From Cellvibrio sp. UBA7671 (GTDB lineage: Bacteria > Pseudomonadota > Gammaproteobacteria > Pseudomonadales > Cellvibrionaceae), in contig DLHJ01000002.1 of NCBI GenBank assembly GCA_002483145.1, forward strand, positions 186,001 to 250,000: 64,000 bases of DNA, read 5' to 3'. The notes beneath the pieces are model-generated. The model worked only from the letters and a program-made list of their open reading frames with translations. It was not told the DNA's origin and ran no database searches. A program made the translations under genes and the position numbers. Below, in pieces: positions 9,749 through 17,491 of the stretch (positions within the stretch are counted from its first letter, which is position 1; every line of letters starts with the position of its first letter).

Positions 9749-11713
9749 ATGCCTCTGTTTTACCTGCCTAAGCGTCCCTTTGTATCGACATTAGTTGGAG
9801 TCATCGCTGCCGCTGTGTTACTGATTTCAGTGAGCCTGCTGAGCGTCATACTATTTTCCGAATCTTTGTTGCGCGCGTTGATCGAAGTCAAAGGAAGCCA
9901 ATTTTTGGAACGTGAAGTAGCAGTAGAGGGCAAAATCAAGGTCGAATGGCATTGGGCATACACCCACATTCATGTTGAAAAACTGCGTTTACGAAATGCC
10001 ACCGATTTTAGCGAGCCGGATATGGCGCGGGTCGAACTTGTTAATCTCCGGTTTAAACCGCTCAATTTGTTGCGCGGTTATATTAATATCAGCGAAGTCA
10101 GTATTATCGCACCTGAAATTTTTTTGGAGCGAAAATCAGTTGATGTCACCAATTGGAATTTTTCCTCGCTCACTAAAACGCAAGCCGATGAAATGGTTCC
10201 GGATGGTCGCTATGATTTCCCGGTTATTGATCAACTGAAAATCAGTCGCGGGCGCATCTTTTTTAAAGATGGCTTTAAGGGCTTGGATCTTGATTTGAAA
10301 TTGGATTCTGTTACGGCAAATGACAAAACTACCTTTTCCACTGGTCCGGGTTTTGAAAAAGGTTATGCGGTGAGAGGAACAGGGAAATTACAGGAGCAAG
10401 ATTTCAGTATTGTTGCGTTTGGTGGCGCGTTGAGCGAGTTACGCGATGCTTCAGTGTCTTTTCCATTGCGCATACAACTTGAAATGGGTGACACCAAGGT
10501 ATCGATTGATGGGCGATTTCAGGACCCGATAAAAATGGAGGGTGTCGATGCGGTATTAAAAATAGAAGGGGCTAATCTCGCCGATATTTTTTACCTCACC
10601 GCCATCCCTTTGCCACCTACACCGAATTACACCTTGGAAGGTCAGCTCACCAAATCCGGCACTGTATGGGCCTATCGCGATTTTAAAGGGCAGGTGGGAA
10701 GCAGTGATTTGGCGGGTACTCTGGCATACGCTATTGGTGGCGAGCGTGGTTTTTTAACTGCAGATTTAACATCCAGTGTGTTGGATGCTGCAGATCTCGG
10801 TGGATTTATTGGCCTCTCGCCCAATAGTGATTCGCGCAAGTCCACAAAATTAATTCCTGATGTTCCTTTGAGTCGCGAGCGTTTACTGGCTACCGATCTA
10901 AACATACATTTAAAAGCTGAAAAAGTGGAGGCACCGAACTTACCCTTTAAAGGAATGGATGTGCACTTCGATTTGCGCGCCGGGGTTTTAAAACTTGATC
11001 CGCTCAATCTTGTGCTTGCCGACGGCAGGGTGGAGGGCACAATTGAAATTGATGCGAACCCTGCATTGCCACCCATGAAAATGAATTTAAAATTGCGTCA
11101 GCTAAATCTCACTCAATTTTTTAAAGGCACACGTTTTGAATCCAACACTAACGGCTTGTTCGGAGGGAAGTTGTCTCTCGCTGGAGAGGGTAAATCGCTC
11201 GCCGACGTGCTCGCAACCAGCAACGGCGATTTAGCGTTAATCATGTCTGGCGGAGAAATCAGTTTACTGTTGATCGAAGCGGCTGATCTCGACATTGGGC
11301 AGGCGCTGCCACTGTTTCTGGGGAAAGATAAATCCACGCGTATTAATTGTGGCGTAATGAATTTTAATGTTAAAGATGGATTGCTCAGTTCTAATGTGGT
11401 GGCTCTGGATACGAAGGATTCACTGTTGGTTGGCAATGTGGATATCGATTTAAAAGATGAAATGATTGATGCACGTTTGGATGCAAAACCTAAAGATAAC
11501 AGTCTGCTTTCGTTGCGCATTCCGATTACGATCACCGGAGATCTTAAATCCCCATCAATTGGAATCGACAAGGAAAAAACAGCCAATCGTGGTGTCACTG
11601 CTATTGTATTGGGGGCGCTACTAACCCCTTTCGCAGCACTGCTTGCATTTGTGGAAGATGGTGACGCGCCTGATGCAAACTGTCGTGCTTTGATAAGGGA
11701 TGCTCGTAAATAA
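9749..11713 (+). CDS. AsmA family protein
   Basis: A 654-residue envelope protein with one N-terminal membrane anchor (FVSTLVGVIAAAVLLISVSL, about 11-35). A large periplasmic region follows with the AsmA-type start (LEREVAVEGKIKVEWHW...VEKLRLRN) and the characteristic C-terminal AsmA domain (about 480-620: LAGEGKSLADVLATSNGDL... and VGNVDIDLKDEMIDARLDAKPK). AsmA-like proteins are long beta-groove proteins implicated in phospholipid movement between membranes. It converges on a minus-strand MCE-type lipid transport operon, which may be a functional association or coincidence. The exact role and cargo are unknown. Confidence 0.85.
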   Translation: MPLFYLPKRPFVSTLVGVIAAAVLLISVSLLSVILFSESLLRALIEVKGSQFLEREVAVEGKIKVEWHWAYTHIHVEKLRLRNATDFSEPDMARVELVNLRFKPLNLLRGYINISEVSIIAPEIFLERKSVDVTNWNFSSLTKTQADEMVPDGRYDFPVIDQLKISRGRIFFKDGFKGLDLDLKLDSVTANDKTTFSTGPGFEKGYAVRGTGKLQEQDFSIVAFGGALSELRDASVSFPLRIQLEMGDTKVSIDGRFQDPIKMEGVDAVLKIEGANLADIFYLTAIPLPPTPNYTLEGQLTKSGTVWAYRDFKGQVGSSDLAGTLAYAIGGERGFLTADLTSSVLDAADLGGFIGLSPNSDSRKSTKLIPDVPLSRERLLATDLNIHLKAEKVEAPNLPFKGMDVHFDLRAGVLKLDPLNLVLADGRVEGTIEIDANPALPPMKMNLKLRQLNLTQFFKGTRFESNTNGLFGGKLSLAGEGKSLADVLATSNGDLALIMSGGEISLLLIEAADLDIGQALPLFLGKDKSTRINCGVMNFNVKDGLLSSNVVALDTKDSLLVGNVDIDLKDEMIDARLDAKPKDNSLLSLRIPITITGDLKSPSIGIDKEKTANRGVTAIVLGALLTPFAALLAFVEDGDAPDANCRALIRDARK

Positions 11714-11745
11714 TGGCCACCCCAATAAACAAAAATTCATCGTGG

Positions 11746-12327
11746 TTAGTTTTGTAGCGCAATGGCTTTATTCATTTCTCCCGCCAATTCGACCAGCAAT
11801 TTACTGTAAATTCCAGCAATTTGTGCAGGGCTATCTCCGCTGGGTTTGTTGCGCACAAAATGTTGCTGTGTCAGCACGGCTTTGGTTTCGTTATTGATTA
11901 ATTTCCAGCTGGCGTTGATAAGTGCTTCACCATTGATTATTTGTAAATCGTAAATGCTGAGGCGCAAGCTGAATTTAGGCGCGGAATCACTACGCCAGGG
12001 AAATGCTTCGATGATGGTGTCTGGTTGATGATTCATTAAATTTACCGTCAACACCCGCATAATTCCCTTTTGTAACGGTTCGCCCCAGTAGGCGTTGTCA
12101 GTGGTCAGTAAATGATTGGCATTGCGATTAATCGTTATTTGGGAATTACGTAAATAATCGGCAACGTCGATTGGTCCCAATCCCAGCGTTCGGGTTATTG
12201 CTATCCCGTGATTCGCTGTGGGGGTCGCACTGAGCAAATAATATTGTTTGCGTGGCGACTGCTGACAGCCAGTTATTAAACTGCCGACTAAACATAAAAT
12301 AATAAAAACGCGCATAGTCTTATTCAT
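11746..12327 (-). CDS. PqiC-like ABC transport auxiliary lipoprotein
   Basis: A 193-residue outer-membrane lipoprotein candidate: signal peptide MRVFIILCLVGSLITGC with the lipobox LITGC (mature Cys at about 21), then a PqiC/DUF330-type domain beginning KQYYLLSATP and including LGLGPIDVADYLRNSQI. Family members partner MCE proteins in intermembrane lipid transport. It is last in the four-gene operon and overlaps the MCE gene by 8 bases. The ATG at 12327 is preceded by a weak GGATAAGG; the internal ATG at 12315 would give a tighter signal peptide. The function is assigned by family and by position beside MCE, ATPase and permease genes. Confidence 0.85.
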   Translation of the reverse strand: MNKTMRVFIILCLVGSLITGCQQSPRKQYYLLSATPTANHGIAITRTLGLGPIDVADYLRNSQITINRNANHLLTTDNAYWGEPLQKGIMRVLTVNLMNHQPDTIIEAFPWRSDSAPKFSLRLSIYDLQIINGEALINASWKLINNETKAVLTQQHFVRNKPSGDSPAQIAGIYSKLLVELAGEMNKAIALQN

Positions 12328-13324
12328 CCTTATCCGTTAACTTTTTACCGCGTAAAAATGCTTCAGGTTGTTGGTCGATGGTTTCACTAAGTGTGCGGAA
12401 CGCCTGTGCAGAACGGCTTACCTCGTCGAGTGTTTCGTTGAGCTGGTTTATCAGTGGTGCATCTTCAGAAAAACTTTGGTGTACGCTATTAGTGGCTTTA
12501 TCCAATTCCACTAAACTTTTTTGTAGCTGCACCATGCTCGCTCTCAGTTCATGGGCAACTATCGGTGTTTGCTGGTTAAGGGATGCCAATAATTGATCCA
12601 GTTGGCTGCTGGTGTGGCTAAGATTCTTGCTGAGCAGACTCACGTCCTGCCGCATTGTGTTGGCCGTGAGTGTGAAACTGTCGGCTGCTGATTTGACGCT
12701 ACCCAGTGTTTGTTCAATCATGCCGCTTGCTACAATTTTGTTAAGGTGCAAAGTCAGCTTGTCCAAATTATTAACCAAACCTTTCAAGTTAATCTCTTGC
12801 AGGTTTTTGGTGAGTTCTTCAAAACCCGTCGCAACAGTAGGTAGCTCCAGGTGATTTTTTTTGAAGCCATAAAGTGTAGCGGGTGTGTCCGGGAAAAAAT
12901 CCAATTCTACGTAGAGTAGCCCTGTTAAAAAGCTTTGGAAGTTCAGTTGTGCACGCAGCCCATTTTTTATGGCTTCTTCAAAGAATTCAATCGACACTTC
13001 AGTTCCCTTGCGGCTGATACGTTTTAGCGCTAAATCACCGGTCACTGCAGTCACAATGTTTTTTGCGGAATTATTTTTGTTGCCATTATCTTGCGCATTG
13101 CTGTCAAAGTTAATTTGAATGTCGGTTATTTCGCCCAGGATCACGCCTTTTAGTTTAATTGGTGCGCCTACTTGCAGGCCTTGCACCGAGCCCTCGAAAT
13201 ACATGACTACGCGTTCCTTTTGCGAAAACAAGTCTCCGCCGGAAAAGAATAGGAGTGCCAGAAAAACCAGCAATATTGCACCGACGATAAAAGCACCTAT
13301 GCTGAGCGATTTATTCTTCTTCAT
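12320..13324 (-). CDS. MCE/MlaD-type lipid transport protein
   Basis: A 334-residue periplasmic substrate-binding component. It has one N-terminal transmembrane anchor (SIGAFIVGAILLVFLALLFF) and a single MCE domain (about 40-120; VVMYFEGSVQGLQVGAPIKL then KGVILGEITDIQI). A long helical region follows (about 165-320), rich in heptad-like Leu/Thr/Ser, expected to form a needle or barrel. The related proteins are the MCE members of Pseudomonas operons with permease, ATPase and PqiC-type lipoprotein. A GGAG site precedes the ATG, which overlaps the ATPase stop by 4 bases (ATGA). The cargo is probably phospholipid; direction is not inferable. Confidence 0.9.
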   Translation of the reverse strand: MKKNKSLSIGAFIVGAILLVFLALLFFSGGDLFSQKERVVMYFEGSVQGLQVGAPIKLKGVILGEITDIQINFDSNAQDNGNKNNSAKNIVTAVTGDLALKRISRKGTEVSIEFFEEAIKNGLRAQLNFQSFLTGLLYVELDFFPDTPATLYGFKKNHLELPTVATGFEELTKNLQEINLKGLVNNLDKLTLHLNKIVASGMIEQTLGSVKSAADSFTLTANTMRQDVSLLSKNLSHTSSQLDQLLASLNQQTPIVAHELRASMVQLQKSLVELDKATNSVHQSFSEDAPLINQLNETLDEVSRSAQAFRTLSETIDQQPEAFLRGKKLTDKDE

Positions 13325-14091
13325 TGATTCTCCGCTGCCGCTGTTCCTGCACGGCTTAAAAATTGGCGCACTTTTTCGTGCTGACTGTGATGGAGTAATT
13401 CTTTCGGGTCACCTGAGTCCAGCATGGTTTTGGCCTGTGCATCCAGAATCACGCAGTGGGTTCCTATGGATAAAATACTGGGTAGCTCGTGTGAAACGAT
13501 AATCACTGTTGACCCCAATGCTTTACATATCTGTACGATTAACTGGTCAAGGCGCAAGGAGCTGATAGGGTCTAACCCTGCTGATGGCTCGTCAAAAAAT
13601 AATAATTGCGGGTCGAGTGCAATTGCGCGTGCAAGCCCCGCGCGTTTGTGCATGCCGCCGCTAATTTCGGATGGATAAAAAGTTTCGTAACCTGCCAGCC
13701 CCACCAACGACAATTTGTATGAGACTGTTTCGGCGATCTGTTTTTCCGACAAGTCTGTATAAAGCTGCAGGGGCAGGGCGACATTTTCGGCAAGCGTCAT
13801 GCTGGAAAATAAAGCGCCGGATTGATAAGTAATGCCCCAACTCTGCAACAGTTTTAGTCGGGTATCTTCACTCGCTTGATAGTAATTAACGCCTTCATAC
13901 AATACCTGACCTTTACTGGGCGCAATTAAACCAATCATGTGTTTGAGTAATGTGGTTTTACCACAACCGCTGCCGCCAATAATAAAAAATATGTCGTTTT
14001 TACCAATATCAAAATTTAAGTTTTGCTGCACCACCCGGCTGCCATAACCGATGCTGAGATCGCGCACGCTGATAAATGGAGTGGTATTCAT
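13321..14091 (-). CDS. MlaF-like ABC transporter ATPase
   Basis: The cytoplasmic ATPase (256 residues) of the MCE lipid transporter. Visible motifs are Walker A GGSGCGKTT (about 37-45), Q-loop region TYQSGALFSSMTLAENV typical of MlaF-type ATPases, signature SEISGGMHKRAGLARAIALD (SGGM instead of SGGQ, usual in this family), Walker B LLFFDEPSAGLDP and the H-loop VSHE. It lies 2 bases downstream of the permease gene and overlaps the MCE gene by 4 bases, so the three are probably co-translated. Confidence 0.92.
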   Translation of the reverse strand: MNTTPFISVRDLSIGYGSRVVQQNLNFDIGKNDIFFIIGGSGCGKTTLLKHMIGLIAPSKGQVLYEGVNYYQASEDTRLKLLQSWGITYQSGALFSSMTLAENVALPLQLYTDLSEKQIAETVSYKLSLVGLAGYETFYPSEISGGMHKRAGLARAIALDPQLLFFDEPSAGLDPISSLRLDQLIVQICKALGSTVIIVSHELPSILSIGTHCVILDAQAKTMLDSGDPKELLHHSQHEKVRQFLSRAGTAAAENQ

Positions 14092-14093
14092 CG

Positions 14094-15266
14094 TTAAATA
14101 CCCAGCTTGTCGTAAAGAATATTAAACGCAGCATCAGCGACGACCAGATAAACAATGGCACGCACCACGGCATTAGTTGCTGCCATGCCCACCGCATCGG
14201 AATTACGACCGCATTCAATGCCTGCCTGGCAACCGGCGATAGCGATTAACACTCCAAAAAATACACTTTTTATCAGGCCTGCCAGGATATCCATCAAGTC
14301 AACCGCACCCTGGGTTTGCAAGATGTACTGGCTAAAATTGACATCCATACTGGTGGCAACCAAGGCACCGCCCAACATGCCGACCACATCGGCATAAATA
14401 CACAGCAACGGCATAATAAAAACCAATGCCAACAAACGCGGCAGCACTAAAAATTCCATGGCGGAAATTCCCATGGTTTTCAGTGCATCAATTTCTTCAT
14501 TCACCTGCATAGTTCCCAGCTGCGCGGCGTAAGCGGCGCCAGTGCGCCCAGCCATTATGACGGCGGTCATCAGCGCACCCATTTCCCGCACCATTCCAAT
14601 AGCAACCAAATCGGCTACATATACTTGTGCGCCTAATTGGCGTAGCTGTACTGAACCCAGGTAGGCGAGAATCATACCCACGAGCAGTGCAATCAAGGTT
14701 ACGATTGCCAGCGCCCGCGGACCCACCTGCTCGATAAAAAAGAAAATATCCTGTGTGCGGGTTTTTGCGTTGCCTCGCAACCAGTGGGTAAATGCAAGGC
14801 TGATGTCCCCAATAAAAATGAGCGTATTTGTTAAACCCTCGCCTTGGACTGTAATCGTTTTTTGCAAGCGCGCGAGCAGGCTAATTTTATTGGTGTTGGT
14901 GCCAGGCTGGTATGGAGGAATGGCAGTCGCCAGGTTAAGTAGTTGTTGTAATGTTTCGGGTGTGGCGCTGGTATCCAAGGCAATCTGTTTTTGTTCACAC
15001 CAGCGCGCAAGTTGTAGCAATGTGACTGCAAGGCTTGAATCCCAGTGTCGTAGTTCATTGGTGGTAAGGGCGATGCCGTTGCAGTCAGCTGGAATAGCGG
15101 CAATCAGGGTTTCACTGTCCGGTGTATGGCCAAGTTGCCAATCACCACACAGATGCAGCTGCAGTTTTGAGGTGGCTGTAGCTGCGGAAGAGGTGCCCTC
15201 TATGGGATCGGCTGTAGGTTGATTCCCGATATCAGACTGTTCAATACGAAAGAGCAACGCGTTCAT
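14094..15266 (-). CDS. STAS domain-MlaE permease fusion
   Basis: The 390-residue membrane component of the MCE transporter. Residues about 30-125 look like a STAS/MlaB-type domain (LQLHLCGDWQLGHTPD ... GIALTTNELRHWDSSLAVTLLQL). Residues about 135-388 form the MlaE permease, with EQVGPRALAIVTLIALLVG, LVAIGMVREMGALMTAVIMAG and NEEIDALKTMGISAMEFLV. In E. coli the STAS protein MlaB is separate; here it is fused to the permease N-terminus, a known layout in pseudomonad paralogues. It is the first gene of the operon. The ATG at 15266 has only a weak upstream AAGATAAGG site. Confidence 0.9.
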   Translation of the reverse strand: MNALLFRIEQSDIGNQPTADPIEGTSSAATATSKLQLHLCGDWQLGHTPDSETLIAAIPADCNGIALTTNELRHWDSSLAVTLLQLARWCEQKQIALDTSATPETLQQLLNLATAIPPYQPGTNTNKISLLARLQKTITVQGEGLTNTLIFIGDISLAFTHWLRGNAKTRTQDIFFFIEQVGPRALAIVTLIALLVGMILAYLGSVQLRQLGAQVYVADLVAIGMVREMGALMTAVIMAGRTGAAYAAQLGTMQVNEEIDALKTMGISAMEFLVLPRLLALVFIMPLLCIYADVVGMLGGALVATSMDVNFSQYILQTQGAVDLMDILAGLIKSVFFGVLIAIAGCQAGIECGRNSDAVGMAATNAVVRAIVYLVVADAAFNILYDKLGI

Positions 15267-15416
15267 CCTTATCTTTCAAATTGGGTGTTGAAGTCGATCA
15301 TAGTCGCTCTGGCGCGGAAAATGAAACGCCTGAGCTGTCAAGTTAATACAAATCACTGAGGGAGAACTGTTATCCTGCGCACTTAGCGCCCTCAATAACA
15401 AGATTAACCGGACATT

Positions 15417-15788
15417 ATGGCCAGATTATTATTCAAACTTGCGCAAGTGCCTGACGATGAAGCTCAGGAAATTCGCACTATCTTGGACGAACACCAGATT
15501 CATTATTACGAAACCGATGCGGGTTTTTTCCGCGTGGGTTTGGATGCGATTTGGTTAGCCGATGGCACGCAAGAAGAGCGCGCGCGGGAGTTGATTCGAG
15601 AGTATCAAGCGGAGCGCGCTGTTCGCCAGCAGCAAAATTATGCGCAGTTGGTGGAAGCAGGGCAGGTACCCAGTGTGTGGCAACATTTTTGCGCGCAGCC
15701 CATTCGTTTTATTGCAGTCGCGCTGGGAATTATGTTTGTGGCGGGGTTGACGCTAATACCTTTTGTGATGCTGCTGCGCAATGCCTGA
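15417..15788 (+). CDS. Small membrane protein, DUF6164-like
   Basis: A 123-residue protein: a soluble N-terminal part (about 1-90; MARLLFKLAQVPDDEAQEIR then HQIHYYETDAGFFRVGLDAI) and a single C-terminal transmembrane helix (about 97-120). The N-terminal part resembles small alpha-beta domains of DUF2007/DUF6164-like proteins that sense or bind unknown ligands. It is monocistronic, divergent from the MCE operon and convergent with the QueD-like gene. The function is unknown. Confidence 0.75.
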   Translation: MARLLFKLAQVPDDEAQEIRTILDEHQIHYYETDAGFFRVGLDAIWLADGTQEERARELIREYQAERAVRQQQNYAQLVEAGQVPSVWQHFCAQPIRFIAVALGIMFVAGLTLIPFVMLLRNA

Positions 15789-15835
15789 TTGGCATTGCAC
15801 AGTGATTGGCTCGCGGCTTGCGAGCCGGTAAATCG

Positions 15836-16690
15836 TTAGGCTTCGGCAATCGCGCCTTTATTAATCCCTTCATAGGCCTTCACTCGAATAAAGGCTTCGG
15901 GATTTTCCTGCCGGGTTTTTTGCGCGATATGGTGTGCAATAAATTCCACGGTGCTGTCGGTGTCGATTAGATAACAGCAACGCGCAGGTAGGATAATTTC
16001 AAACGGGCCTTGCTGCGCCTCGTAATTAAACTGGTAATAACTTATACCGGCGTGTTGTAGTTTATCGGTCAAATCGTCGCGTGTGCCTATATAAATATCC
16101 TTCCACTCATCGGCCCAGCGCTGTTCCAGCTTGGGTGATTTTTTGCCATTGGCCCAGATATCGATGCGCGAGCGATGGCCGTGGGCGATACGCTGACAGT
16201 TGCCCAGATGTTTTTTCAAGCCGTGGCTGTAATGGTAGTAGGCAGCTCCGTCCATTGCTTCCAGAGTGAAATCCAATTCCAGACGCGCCACCGTCATGGG
16301 AAATTGCTGTTTGAGTTGGGTGATGCACCAGGCGGCGACAGTCTCTTGGGTGAGGATTTCCGCATCCACCAAGGCGATTGCATCGCGCGGTGAGCGGGTG
16401 CTGAGAAATTCGCCATCGTTGCCGAATTGCCAGTGGATCTGCAAAAAATCACCGTCTTCTTCAATCCGGATATTGGGTGAGTGCACAGGCACCGCGAGGC
16501 GGTGGTCCAGCTCGGTATCCAGCCAATGGCGCAGGACTTTTTTCACTGTGCCGAAATCGCACACCATGCCCTGTTCATCCAATTCGCCGAAAAGGCGCAC
16601 ATTGGCCAGCCAGGTTTCGCCCAATAATCCGCGCTCTGGGTCAAGGAAACTGAAATCGACATTGGTGAGGTTATCGACAAACAACAACAT
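15836..16690 (-). CDS. Two-domain 6-carboxytetrahydropterin synthase (QueD)-like protein
   Basis: A 284-residue T-fold protein related to 6-pyruvoyl/6-carboxy-tetrahydropterin synthases, about twice the length of QueD. The two halves hold the family motifs in swapped order. The N-terminal half has the normally C-terminal block GMVCDFGTVKKVLRHWLDTE followed by LDHRLAVP. The C-terminal half has the zinc-site region YSHGLKKHLGNCQRIAHGHR (His, catalytic-type Cys, HGH). It could act in pterin or queuosine-precursor chemistry, but the standard reaction is not proven. The start at 16690 (MLLFVDNLTNVDFSFLD) fits the family; a longer frame runs to 16735 from a GTG. Confidence 0.8.
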   Translation of the reverse strand: MLLFVDNLTNVDFSFLDPERGLLGETWLANVRLFGELDEQGMVCDFGTVKKVLRHWLDTELDHRLAVPVHSPNIRIEEDGDFLQIHWQFGNDGEFLSTRSPRDAIALVDAEILTQETVAAWCITQLKQQFPMTVARLELDFTLEAMDGAAYYHYSHGLKKHLGNCQRIAHGHRSRIDIWANGKKSPKLEQRWADEWKDIYIGTRDDLTDKLQHAGISYYQFNYEAQQGPFEIILPARCCYLIDTDSTVEFIAHHIAQKTRQENPEAFIRVKAYEGINKGAIAEA

Positions 16691-16935
16691 AAAAACGCCA
16701 TTCGGGTAGGTTCGGAAGGGTGGGCATAATACCACTTACCTTCACAGAAGTTCTTTCCCGCGTGATTTTCTGCACATTTTCGCCAAGCGCTGAACTCTGG
16801 GCTATTCTCAAGTCACTGATTTCTTCTCAGGGTTATTCCTTTTATAAAAATTATTGTCTTGCTAGCCATGGCCGCAAGGGTTTGGTTTGGCTGATAACAC
16901 GCTTTGTGCGTGCGTCAGAGGAGGTACTTTTGGTT

Positions 16936-17490
16936 GTGGTGCAAGTGACATGGGCTAGCAAATTAATGTTGCGCTGGGGGTTAGGCTTAATCCTCAGTGT
17001 GCATTGTTTGGTGGCATCTGCTCAGGCATCAGAGGCGGGTCTGCGTGTCGCGTTCGTCTACAACTTCCTTAAGTTTATCGAGTGGCCCGCATTACAAGGC
17101 TCACAATTCTCCCTGTGTGCGCTGGGCGCGCAGGATGTAACGCGCCAGTCATTGGCGCAGTTGGACAACAAACCCTATCAGCAGCGCCGTATCAAGGTTG
17201 TTTATATCGACTCGCTTGATGTGGTCGCTCAACAACTCACTACTTGCCAATTACTCTACGTCCCCAACACCGGGGCCGATCTCCAATTGCCTCAGTCTTT
17301 TCCTTCCGGCGTGTTGTTAGTTGTCGACGAAGCAGACCCCAATGATGCCCGCGTCGGTATTTCGCTGCAGCGCACGGCCGATAACCGTATTGAGTTTGTA
17401 ATGAACGAACAAGCGATCCAACACGCAGGCGTTAAAGTCAGTAGCCAACTGCTCAAACTGGCGAAGAAGCGTAAAGAGGGAGGCAGCTAA
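16936..17490 (+). CDS. YfiR-like periplasmic protein (DUF4154)
   Basis: An exported 184-residue protein. The signal peptide includes [16 protein letters not shown], and the mature part opens with the family motif [14 protein letters not shown]. Further DUF4154/YfiR features are [18 protein letters not shown] and the C-terminal [23 protein letters not shown]. In Pseudomonas YfiR is a periplasmic repressor of the diguanylate cyclase YfiN. Here the next gene is a hybrid kinase with a similar periplasmic sensor region, so YfiR-like control of that kinase is the likely role. The start is uncertain: a strong AGAGGAGGT site (16917-16925) favours GTG at 16936 or TTG at 16930; the first ATG (16966) lacks a site but also gives a signal peptide. 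It ends 1 base before the kinase ATG. Confidence 0.82.
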   Translation: MVQVTWASKLMLRWGLGLILSVHCLVASAQASEAGLRVAFVYNFLKFIEWPALQGSQFSLCALGAQDVTRQSLAQLDNKPYQQRRIKVVYIDSLDVVAQQLTTCQLLYVPNTGADLQLPQSFPSGVLLVVDEADPNDARVGISLQRTADNRIEFVMNEQAIQHAGVKVSSQLLKLAKKRKEGGS

Positions 17491-17491
17491 G

